From positions 1,364,001 to 1,428,000 of the forward strand of contig JAHLMK010000011.1 of assembly GCA_019915135.1 (NCBI GenBank): a stretch of 64,000 bases of DNA, in the 5' to 3' direction. How positions within the stretch are numbered: the first letter of the stretch is position 1; each line of letters begins with the position of its first letter. Below the pieces are notes generated by a model. That model was not told the origin of the DNA. It ran no database searches and saw nothing but the letters and a program-made list of their open reading frames with translations. The position numbers and the translations under genes were made by a program. Of the stretch, positions 49,993 through 60,305 are shown piece by piece. This DNA comes from Strobilurus pachycystidiatus (lineage: Eukaryota; Basidiomycota; Agaricomycetes; Agaricales; Physalacriaceae).

Positions 49993-52475
49993 ATGGCGCG
50001 CACCTTGCGACCGCGGAAATCACAAGTCAACTATGCCGTTCTAGCTGGCAGAAGTACCAGTGGCTCTGAGGACGGCGGAGATGGCGCGCGGTCCCCGACT
50101 ACCCCGCCCATCATCGACGATGACGACCGTTCCAGCGGCAGCGACTTCGCGCTCGACGAAGGAAAAGATGGTGAGGCGGATGATGATGAGGAAGATGCAG
50201 CCACCGTCGCGGACGACGACGACGATATGGACGTAGATGATGAGCCCGTAGCTGTCAAGCCAACTCCCAAACCAAAGCTCGCGCCGAAACCCAAAAAGGC
50301 CGCTGCCCCGCCGCGTCCCAAGGTGGCTGGCGGAACGCGCCAGAAGATGTATGTGTTGCCAACGCCCAGCGTGCACCACCGGCATCGTGCCGTGCCGCTT
50401 TTCTCGCCGACAAACGACGTCGAGAGATTGGTATCGAAGCCAACGACGCCGTTTGGCCAGACGAGTACGACGTTGACCAAGGGTTTCACGCATGATGCCA
50501 AGACGACGGATCGCGTCAACAAGGCGTGGGGATACAACGTCGGGCCTGGCCCGGCTTGGGAGCTTGCCGAAGACAGAGCATGGTTCAAGGAGGCCAAGGA
50601 CGACGCCGAGACGGAGGCAGACCGCCGACCAGTTGTGTACGCGACCGTGAAGACGTCTACTGAATTTCGATTCTTGACCTCAACGTTCGTTGCAGTTCAT
50701 TTTTAGGCTTTTCTGTCACTCATGCACTATATAGTGAAGCTGCGCCGTATCTGCCCTCAGATGTCATTTCTGCCGACGATGGTACACTCAAACCGCCCCC
50801 TCCGATAACCTGTTTTCTTGGCCCACATGACACTCAGACACGCGTTCAATTCTCTCTATTTGACGCGCGCAAGAATTGTGGGTACACAGTCAATTCCGAC
50901 ATGCATTTTCTCACCCACCTCAGCCGATTTCATTCCTGAAAGCAAATCGCATCTATTCAATCCAGGAGCACCTGTCTGGGGTATTGACTGGTGTCCTATC
51001 CACCCTTCTGCACGCGCAGGTTAGATTCCATGCTCGTGGACTTGCTTCCTTGGACCTCAAGGATCCCCCATCCCTAGGCCGCAACTATGCGCAATACCTT
51101 GCCGTCGCACCATTCCCAACCAAGAACCACGCGCCCGATGTTGGTGTCCGTGCGCCAAGACCTGCACTGGCGTGTATTCAGATATGGGCCTGTAATTCGG
51201 AGGGCATGGGCTGCGAAACAGTGTTATGCATCGAGTCGGGACCGGCTTATGATCTGAAATGGTGTCCTTTGCCTGCTCACGACGAGACGTCCAAAAGACT
51301 CGGATTCATTGGAGGGACATTCGAAGATGGAACATTTTCGGTGTATTCCGTCCCAGATTGCCCAAAGACCGAATCAGGACCTTTGTACGGTAGGTCAAAT
51401 ACTGCAGTGTCAATCCCATAATTCACTTTTGTGCAGTGCATCTACCAGAACCTGTAATTCGGATAGAAATGGTTGAAACTGCGTGCTGGTCCTTCGACTG
51501 GGCAAACAGTGAAGTCGTTGCAATTGGGACAACGAACGGCATCATCGCTGTCTATAACATTGGTTCAGCTCTCAAAAACTACGATTCAGGTGCGTTTAGA
51601 TTTTCTTTCTCGACCTTTGGCTCATTAGTCTCATTGTAGGCAAAGCAGTGATTTCTGACATGCTTCCAACGCATTACATTCCGGTGCATCAGTCGGCCAT
51701 TCGTGCACTCACATGGATAAAAGTGCCACCGTGTACACCGTCTGGTTCACCGGCACTCGACTCGAATCCGACTGTGATTGCTAGTGGCGGCTACGATGGA
51801 ATGGAGTGTATGACTGACATCCGGGAAGGACGTGGATCAGTCATGAATCGTACCAGAGGTCGGATACGATTCCTCTTTGCATTTTATATTCCTAAACCCA
51901 TCGTAGACGTGATTAACACGATGATGTTCTCTCCATATGCGGGTGGTCCCATCACGATTGACCATGAGAACATTGTCAAGGCCTATTCCGCTTCACCCAG
52001 TATGCTTGGACGTGGGCATACATTGCTCGAACCTGGCGGACCCGTTTGGGCCGTGAGCACCTCCGACATGCACCCACAACTCGCCGTAGCCTGCGCTGAC
52101 GGCGCGTTGAGTACCACGAATATGCTCCGCTCGACGCGCCGCGGCGGCTCAGTGCCTTTCTGGGTTCACAAAATCTTCCATCTCGACTATAGCCGCAAAA
52201 CCGGCGAATTCCGCATGCTCGAGCGCTTCCTTCCCGTCGAGCTTGCGCCGACGAGCAAGACGGGAGCGTGGCCGCGCGAGGTGGCTGTTCAGCGCGTGGC
52301 GTGGAATAGCGCGAATGGGCTGGGGTGTGCGGGGATGTTGGCGAGTGCGACGGGGAGTGGGCTTTGCAGGATGGATTGTTTGGAGGGTCGGTGGATGAAG
52401 GACAAGTTTCCATATGGTGACGTGGAAAGGTTGAGGGGTGACCAGGGTGTAGAGGGTGATTCGGATTCGGATTGA
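49993..52475 (+). CDS. TFC6: TFIIIC WD40 subunit, Tfc6/Sfc6-like
   Basis: A multi-exon gene for a WD40-type subunit of the RNA polymerase III factor TFIIIC, which recognises tRNA promoters. The preferred start gives MARTLRPRKSQVNYAVL, typical of such proteins; an upstream in-frame ATG at 49894 would add 33 residues but overlaps the neighbouring F-box start. An acidic stretch and Pro/Lys-rich AT-hook-like region (PKPKLAPKPKKAAAPPRP) precede the domain. WD-like blocks include VWGIDWCPIHPSAR, ACIQIWACNSEG, YDLKWCPLPAHD, ACWSFDWANSEVVAIGTTNG, IRALTWIKVPP, VIASGGYDGMECMTDIREGR and PVWAVSTSDMHPQLAVACAD. It ends in an acidic tail GDSDSD. The N-terminal exon borders near 50650-50730 and 50877-50940 are approximate. 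Confidence 0.75.
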
Positions 52476-53149
52476 TTATCATTACGACGTCCGCGTATTT
52501 TGGAGTTGAGGCTGTCTGACTGTAGTCTAGTTATCGCTGTATCTTTTTGAACGTATCTCGCCTGTAGCATGCAATTTTATACAACTTACGATTCTATAGA
52601 GCCCTTACTTAATTGCCGAGCGCAGTGGGCGCCGTTGTTGGAATGACGCAAGATAAACGGCGTCATGTAGATAACACGCCTCTTTTCGAACGACTTGAGG
52701 CTCAGCAAACCTAAAGTTACCTGCCAAAAGTGAGTGACTCAAGCTCAATCAAGATTACTTCACAAAGGCACCCGGCCTGGTGAGCAAGTCCGAGTCTGTG
52801 GCGCACACATTTCATCATGTACGAGGGGACTTCTGCAGAGTTATTCCGGCAAGTCCTAGCCTGAGAGTTGACGTTATGAGTGATGTTCAAAAGCCCTCGT
52901 GACAGCGGAAAAGAGCTTAAAAAGAGGAAGAGACAAGACTATAGCACGATTGCACCATCAAGTTCGGGTGCTCCATCATAAGACTATCAATAAACAGTGA
53001 GCACATTGGCGTGGCGACGGGCGCATAACGGTGATCCCGCAGCTATAACGAGACTGATGCATGCTGTCGTGGATGGGTCGAGTCATTTCATCTGTGTATC
53101 AACATGAACACTGGGATCCTGCATGTCCTCCCGGGCGCCGCTGATCTCT
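52476..53149. other. Intergenic, nothing supported
   Basis: Spacer between the converging 3' ends of the TFIIIC gene and the thioesterase gene at 53150. No exon seen. Confidence 0.4.
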
Positions 53150-53897
53150 TCATAACTTGGGCGCAGACGGCTCCATCTTGACGTGGATACCTGACGCGAC
53201 GAGGCGCTTGCGCGTGATATTCCAAATCTATTGCACCGTCACAACCATGAGGTCTTTGCGCGGGGATGATACGAACCTCACAACGCGCCACCATTGACTT
53301 GGCGCCCATTGTCATTGTCGTGCTCACTATCCTGAGCTCGTCGTCTCTGTACAGCGCTTGAAAGAGGTTCCGGTGGCGATGAGGGAGAAGTTACGCACAA
53401 AAGAGCAGGAGAGTGGTACACCATGTTAATTGACTGCGAGACGGAATTACGGTAGCTCTCAAATGCTAGGAGGTACGCGACGATGGGGAAAGTCGAGCAC
53501 CTAGAACTTCCTCAGTTTACAAAAGCGGGTGGGACAAGTTGGATACATACACGTCGACAAGGAGCGCAGAGCATCCGCCGTGCATCGCGTCAGCTCCGTT
53601 CAACATCTCTGCGGCCCAAGATTGTCAAACCGAGGTCCTTGACTTCATCCATAACACCGTGAACTGACCCTTATTGACTGTTATCGAGCACACGACACGT
53701 GCCTCCTTCTTGGAGGGCTCTTCCGCCTTCTCCAGGAGCGACACTTCCGTCACGACCAGATCTGGCAAGACAGTCCGCCCAAATCCGAACGCATGTTTCT
53801 CCTCTACGTCGGCAGACATGCCAAGGAGGGCCATGGGCGTTAGAAAGACTTCCTTGACCTCAACGGGAGCATTTCCTGCTATGGATGAGCTGGGCAT
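53150..53897 (-). CDS. Hotdog-fold acyl-CoA thioesterase (PaaI/ACOT13-like)
   Basis: Five exons, about 180 residues, starting MPSSSIAGNAPVEVKEVFLT. The hotdog core is MLNGADAMHGGCSALLVDVC, with the conserved HGG turn, followed by SVSQSINMVYHSPALL and DDELRIVSTTMTMGAKSMVA, the usual pattern of small PaaI-type thioesterases. The last exon encodes IWNITRKRLVASGIHVKMEP and SAPKL. These enzymes hydrolyse acyl-CoA thioesters; the acyl substrate is unknown and no targeting signal is visible. It is divergent from, and paralogous to, the thioesterase gene at 55157. Confidence 0.8.
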
Positions 53898-55156
53898 GAT
53901 GGGAGGAAGGCAGGATGTTACATGACAAGATCACGGTTGATGATTCGACTCCGGGGATCAGATAAGTACCGCGAGGCAGTGTCAGCAGCAATGATAGCAA
54001 ATGGCTCAGAGGGCCAAGATAGCTGCCTCCTAGGCAGCCATCAGTTGGATCATGGATGGGCTGCGACAAAAGCTTGAAACCATCAAGAGAGAGATTAGCG
54101 TAATGATTTCGAACGCCACATCCGTAAACGGCAATGCCCTCTCCCACGCACGGACCACCGCGTCGGGCCTATAAAAATTTCGCCCGAGCATTGGTGGTTC
54201 TTCAGATACATACTCGAACAGGATCTATTCTATAGAAACTGACCGAGTCTCGCATTTTTATAAATGCCGCATCTCTCAAATCCAGTCGATGACTTCCACG
54301 CTCCCTCGCTCGACAGAGAATTCGGCCTGCTTTCGGGCGGGTCTCGAGGACGTTTGGCGATTCACCTGGGTGCGCTTGTATGAGCCGCTCGGAGGTCTTG
54401 CCAGCGAGGCGAGCGTATGTCTGATGGATCCTTTTTTGTTCAGAGCTATCTGGGGCTTGTCTGTTGGCGGTCTTGGGGCTGTGGCAAAATACCAAGCTAC
54501 GTTTTATTCATCGTCTTCCCTCCATCCCCCCCATCCTTTGGCCGCTTTCTGCCCGGACGGCTTCGGACTACGGTCCATACGCTGAATGGTTCTGGTGATG
54601 TGCCTACATTTACGATTTCATTCGGCGTCTAATCAACGCTCGGATGGGGATGGACTGAGAAGATGACCCGCCATTTTGAAGGGTGGACTGTCTGTTACCG
54701 TCCCCTACATATCTTCATTGTATGACTAGCTTTTTTGAATGATACCCTGTTTTGACTACCCGAGTGGTCTCGATGTACATGTCCTCTTCACCCGGCCACT
54801 TTCAAACCGTCAGACATCGCGCCAGGCTAGTAGCACCCTGGTAGCACCTGAGTTACAACAGCACTGTGAAGTGCTTATTCGCATATCATAATCCGCACTT
54901 ACTTGCCTCCACTGTGGGGTTCGTTCAGATCGCCGGAATTCACGCATCACCTTTGCCCCAGTCCTCACACTGCAGGGCCTGCCAATCACGTTCTTGGTAC
55001 ATCCGTAACAAGGGCCAGGCTCCGTGCCCCCAACGATGTAGTCGATTGCCGTGATGGAGTCGAGTACGGCGAGATGACCGTCCATTGAATACCGGTCCTT
55101 AATAAAAGGATCCTATTGCCTTTCTCCTGCTAGTCGATTCTCTGCCACCCTTGCCA
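53898..55156. other. Spacer between divergent thioesterase genes
   Basis: About 1.26 kb. It must contain both promoters. It contains TATAAAAA at 54166-54175 in plus orientation and a 98-codon frame at 54289-54585 that I cannot assign; a non-coding transcript or unrecognised small gene is possible. Confidence 0.35.
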
Positions 55157-55885
55157 ATGTCCACCGAAACTGCAAATATCCGAGGAAACGCTGCAGACGA
55201 CGTGAAGAAGAAAAGCTTGGAAGTATTCACGTACTTCATTGGACCGTCGAAATCTTACGGGCATGGCGTCGGGCGGAACCTGAGATTAGTGGAGGTGAAT
55301 ATATTCGGAGGGGAGTCGGCGGAGACTGTGTGTGAGATTGAGGTGTCCCCAGGTGCGTAGCCCGCACAGCGCTCTTGGTTATGATGACTGATTCCGACGG
55401 GGAGCAGAGATGTGCAACGTCTATGGCACGCTGCATGGCGGATGCGCAGCATACATAATTGATCCGTGCGTGAAGAAGTCTACAGTCGATGAGCTTGACT
55501 GACACTGTACAGGTGCTCTTCTTCGCCGCTTGTCTCGTTAGGTATCGCCACGGGCAAGGATGGTACTGGTATATCCCAGTCCATGAACTTGATTTGGCAT
55601 CGCCCGGTGCTACAGTGAGTCTTGAGGATCTGCACCCGTTGTTTCATCCGCCTAAATAGATGAATCGCGAAGGGGAACGCACCTGCGCATCGTCTCAAGA
55701 ACAGTCTTCATGGATGGGCGATTACGGTCAGCGAGCTGTGAGGTAAGTCTATGGGCCTGGACGGGATGTTTCCTCTCATCTAACTACTGCTTCTCTGTCA
55801 GTTACGCGACAAAACCACGAACGCGTTGTACATCTCTGGTGTCCACACGACACAAGCCGTCGGAAAGCGAGCTCCTAGGCTTTAG
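55157..55885 (+). CDS. Hotdog-fold acyl-CoA thioesterase (PaaI/ACOT13-like)
   Basis: Five exons starting MSTETANIRGNAADDVKKKS. The core reads MCNVYGTLHGGCAAYIIDPC, keeping the HGG turn, then GISQSMNLIWHRPVLQ, THLRIVSRTVFMDGRLRSAS and a last exon LRDKTTNALYISGVHTTQAV GKRAPRL. Exon order and intron positions match the paralog at 53150 (introns after the HGG block, before the LRIVS block, and after the SCE/RCE codons), which supports descent from one ancestral gene. Substrate unknown. Confidence 0.8.
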
Positions 55886-55928
55886 ATACTGAAACAATGG
55901 ATACATGAAAGTAAAACATACTATTTCG

Positions 55929-56435
55929 TCACTTTGGATCCAGCGCGTACTCAACCGTCGCTGTGAGTTCCTCCCATTGCTTCTCTTCCAATTTGCCATC
56001 TGCAGATCGTCCCTCCCCCACCTTCTCACATAAATCAACAAACTTCTTTCCAGGAACTACCCCGCCGTGAACTCTGTTCAGTACGGGATGCGGAGTGCGC
56101 ATCCCGCTACTGAGCCACCACTACAGAGAGGTTAGGACATCCCAACAGAGCAAGGACAAAGAACGAACCTTCGAGTTCCAATAGTCACCTTCGCGACGAT
56201 GTAGCTGCTGATGGACGTAGCAGCTAGTGAGATTGTCCTCATCGCTTTGAGCAAGATCATGAGCGCGCTTGATATCATCGTTTAGGAGATGGAGCGCGCT
56301 TCGGATGGGAATGGAATCAGTAAGAGCATCGATTTGGGGAGTAAGAGATGCATCATAGACGGAGGCGGGCCGTAAGGGAGGAGGCACAGGGCGTGCCAGT
56401 AAGGTGGATGCTAGTTGTCGTGCCTGTGCAGACAT
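55929..56435 (-). CDS. Conserved fungal protein of unknown function
   Basis: Two exons joined by a short intron give about 150 residues. Starts MSAQARQLASTLLARPVPPP, then DALTDSIPIRSALHLLNDDI, KRAHDLAQSDEDNLTSCYVH, and the block HRREGDYWNSKWWLS that is common to a group of uncharacterised ascomycete and basidiomycete proteins. C-terminal part HPVLNRVHGGVVPGKKFVDL CEKV and QWEELTATVEYALDPK. No signal peptide or membrane segment. It converges with the thioesterase gene; stop codons are 43 bp apart. Confidence 0.65.
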
Positions 56436-57047
56436 GATGGTAACAGATAGAGTTCATTGGCCGCCGCTGGAACAACCAGATGATCAATTTGATGCGTCAT
56501 AGTTTGATACCACTTCGAGCAGATGTGTGTTTCGGATTTAAAATTACAGATAGGGATCTCGTGTGCTGTAAATGATGTCCACAGAGAGGGAAGTCAGAGT
56601 TCGCAGACTACATTGCTAGGAGATATGAGTTTCTAGTCAAGAGTTAGGAGTCTCCCAAATGCCAGGGAATGTGAGTGCCTTCTGGGTCTGTTGTCAATTC
56701 TCCAGAGTTGACAAGGTCTTTCGTGGGCTTTCTGAATCTTCAATCATCAATCTCTACGGTGCTAGATGATTTGTGAGATGTACAGGTCGGAGAACATTGC
56801 AAGAGTAGGGTGGCGAGAGGGAGCGAGTGAGGGGCCCTGGTTGACAAGGTGAGGTGTAAACCAGATATCTACTCGGAAGCAGAACTTGAACCACCCATCG
56901 TCTTTCCACTCCATAGTACCGGGATTACGGCCCGCCCTCCGAGGTGACCGTCACAGCTGTATAGCTGTGCATGATCGTGGGAAATGAAATATTTCGCCTC
57001 AGTCGGCCCCGCTAACGGCACTTCAGTAACTGACTTTTACAGTAAAA
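56436..57047. other. Divergent promoter region upstream of ribosomal protein gene
   Basis: About 0.6 kb between two divergent genes; no exon supported. Confidence 0.4.
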
Positions 57048-57956
57048 ATGAGGTGAGGACGCCGCCCGCCCTCGCGCTGACCGTGTCTGACGTCCCTCCA
57101 GCAGCAAACTCTCAGTGTCAAGCGTGCGGGGCTCCGTCAAGGAACTCCTTGCTGAGGCCAATGGCGAGAAGAAGCGCAACTTCGTCGAGACCATCGAGCT
57201 CCAGATCGGCCTCAAGAACTACGACCCCCAGCGCGACAAGCGTTTCAGCGGAACCGTCAAGTGCGCCTCCCGTCGCTCTCCCCGATGTGCACCACGTTGA
57301 CCACCGCTGTCTAGGCTCCCCAATGTTCCCCGTCCCCGCATGTCCATCTGCATTCTCGCCGATGCCGCCGACATCGATCGTGCCAAGCAGATTGAGCTCG
57401 AGTACATGTCCGTTGATGACTTGAAGAAGTGCGCAATAAGTTTGTTACTCGAGATGGAGATTGATACTTATATGCCTTAGGCTCAACAAGAACAAGAAGC
57501 TCGTCAAGAAGTTGGCCAAGAAGTACGACGCTTTCCTTGCGTCCGAGACCCTCATCAAGCAGATCCCTCGTCTCTTGGGTCCCGGTCTTTCCAAGGGTGC
57601 GCCGCCTTGAATCGCCGCCTAATTCTGCCCTAACACGCCTCTAGCTGGAAAGTTCCCCACCCCCGTCTCCCACGCCGAGGACCTCACCAACAAGCTCATT
57701 GAGGTCCGCTCGACCATCAAGTTCCAGCTCAAGAAGGTTCTCTGCTTGGGTGTCGCCGTCGGCCACGCCAACATGACCGAGGACCAGGTCCTTGCCAACG
57801 TCATGCTTAGTATGTATTCGTTGTCCTCCTTCCAGCCATTCTCTGACCGATTATTCAGGCATCAACTTCTTGGTCTCTCTCCTCAAGAAGAACTGGCAGA
57901 ACGTCAAGTCCCTCCACATCAAAACCACCATGGGCAAGCCCACCCGTCTCTTCTAA
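57048..57956 (+). CDS. 60S ribosomal protein L10a (uL1)
   Basis: A five- or six-exon gene for the L1-family protein of the large cytosolic ribosomal subunit, forming the L1 stalk at the E site. Exon 1 is only ATG AG; a first intron then joins to CSSVRG-type sequence giving [20 protein letters not shown]. Subsequent blocks [120 protein letters not shown] and [15 protein letters not shown] match L10a throughout. About 217 residues, the family's normal length. A start-codon-proximal first intron is typical of ribosomal protein genes. Confidence 0.94.
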
Positions 57957-58276
57957 ACGGAGACTCGACACTTGCTTCTTTTCGTTTATGGCGCTCTAGA
58001 GTTTCTGCACGGTTGTCATGCATACCATGAAGCCCCGCACGCTTGTACCAACGGCTTTCAGGGGGAAGGCCGATTGGGAGCTGAGATAGTTGTGCAGATG
58101 TTCTGATCATCGTCGTAACGAATATAACTTGTATCCATACACAGCTGACTGAGTGGGACTTGATTAGGACAACAAGACGCGAGACGCAAGGCTACGCAAT
58201 TTCCAGTACAGCACCTACTCGGTTATCCTCTTCTAGGCCCAATTGAAACCAGCTCGTCCATGTGTATGCTGAATAG

Positions 58277-60038
58277 GTGGCGCCTTCAAAGATAAGCTGT
58301 TTGCCTTGGGCAGTGCCGCCCGAATGCACTCACGGTTGTCATCAAAACGCCTCATGTATCAGTGTCATCATTGCCAGCATCTATACCTCCCTCTCACTCT
58401 TACCTTCACCTCGAACGCTGGTTATGGACTATCCAGCCTGGAAAATAGAGGGTCAGCATTTCTCTTGAGCGCTTTCTCTTCAAACAGTTCATGTATACAC
58501 AGACTCACCTGGAGACTGGAGCTCTAAAATTGGAGCGGTACACATCTACAACGCTGCCTCCTTCCTAGGGTTCTTCGCACTTCTGTTCACTCTCGTCCCG
58601 GCGACTTTTTCTCGGCGTATACATAGGACGCGGGCGTGGTTCAGCTTTGTCGCGTCTTGGCTCGTCTTCGCCTTTTCCTACCTTCTCCTCGTCGACAACC
58701 AGTTTGAGGATGACCCGCATTTTGGAACATGTCTGCTGCAGACACTTATGGTCTATAGCTCTCCCATTCTGTATGTGGCATTGCACTCTTTCTGGCATAT
58801 CGTCCATTAACGCGAAGAAATGTTTAGAGTTGGGTGTACTGGCGTTTCATTCATCGTGGATGTGCGTCGACTTCTGCTCTCATTCGCGAGATGACTATCT
58901 GACCCGTTCGTGTCAAGACGTACTGCTCCTTTCGAGTGCTCATTCTGGGGACTTCTAATCCCTGCATCATATACCGCGACCTAGTACGTTGAACCTGTCT
59001 CTGTTGTCATGGCCGATGCTTATCCCGTACCAGATGTTGATCATGCCATGGGTCGTCTGGGTGCTCATGATCATCGTAACCGCCTTTGTGCGTTCCGCTT
59101 TGCCCGCTAATCACCGAAGTAGCCTGAAGCTGAGCATCCACACAGCTCATTGGAGATGCCGATCAGATAGAACGCGATTCGACGCATATGTTTTGTCATA
59201 GCAAGATCAACGCTCAGTGAGTCCTTTGATGTTGGTGTGCTTCGCCTAAATCCAAATCTGCGCTTAGATTGATTGTCACGCTCTGTCTGACGTTCCCGCT
59301 CGCGACGACCTGCATCCTGCTGGAAGGTTAGCAGCCTCGTCTCCGGAACCTTGTTTTCCGTGTCGTGTAGTAATAACAGTCCCAGTATCCCTCGCGCAGT
59401 TCCTTTACCGACACTGGGTTGCACTCCGCGAGTATGCCTTCCAGAGACAGGCGAAGGAAAGTGATCGTCAATCAGTCTCCATGATGATCCGCTTGGCAAT
59501 ATTCACGACGATGCCTGTCGTTGCCTTGATTCTGGCTGCCTACATCGTGGCCCATGAGAAGGATTCAGTGGCTTCGTGGAACATCATGCTCGCATCTCGT
59601 AAGTCCTCCCCCAACCCTTCCCCGGCCCGCTCCTCATCTAGCACAGTACCGATGATGGTGGCACTCTCTTTTGGGACCCAGAAGGTGCAGAAGTTTGGCG
59701 AGACCGTCGCGTTCTATTGCTGAATAATTGTACAGGATATCATCCGGTTCTATGATCCTCGTCGGTGGTACTACCCTCGCGCAGGGGATCGCGGAGGGGA
59801 GAAGGACGAAGATGAGATTGATGCTCAGCCCGTACAATATAGTCGAGTGAGGTCGAACTCTACCAGCAATCTGCCCGGATCGAGAGAATCAAGCCCACCG
59901 CTGCGTCCACTGAGACTGCTGTCTTCGGAGAATCTACCCAGCATACCTGCACAAAGTCGTCCCATACTTGATATACAACGCACTCGGACTTCACAGACTC
60001 CTACTTTCATGATATTTCCTGCGACTCCCGATTCTTGA
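58277..60038 (+). CDS. Seven-transmembrane receptor-like protein
   Basis: A multi-exon membrane protein whose 5' end is unresolved. The first recognisable exon encodes PPECTHGCHQNASCI, a Cys-rich extracellular-looking segment, followed after introns by NAGYGLSSLENRVHVYTDSP. Membrane segments follow: IYNAASFLGFFALLFTLVPA, FSFVASWLVFAFSYLLLVDN, QTLMVYSSPIL, APFECSFWGLLIPASY, LIMPWVVWVLMIIVTAFV, MIRLAIFTTMPVVALILAAY and a last one near SWNIMLAS/VPMMVALSFGTQ. The tail is Ser/Pro/Arg-rich (SNSTSNLPGSRESSPPLRPL) and ends FPATPDS. The layout matches a group of uncharacterised basidiomycete 7TM proteins. Ligand and coupling are unknown; exon borders between 58760 and 59340 are uncertain. Confidence 0.6.
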
Positions 60039-60305
60039 TTACAATACTTTTCGTGTATCATCTATACAGTACATATGTATCTTTGAACATCAAAGTCAAA
60101 GAATCAAGGCCCCTGCCAGGCTTGCACATTACGCGTGATAGCACTCATGCCGTAACTTGACCTTCATCGAGTTTGACCACCACCATCTTTCCTTGATACG
60201 AAACGGTCCGCGAAATATCTGTCCTCATTGTAGGCATATATTTATGTCTTTCTTGGGCTTACTAAAAACACACCTCAGAGAACAAAGCCAACTTTCAAGT
60301 TCGTG

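Noticed and set aside
54289..54585. 98-codon frame between the thioesterase genes
   Set aside because: An equally long frame exists on the other strand and no domain is visible; kept only as a possible transcript.
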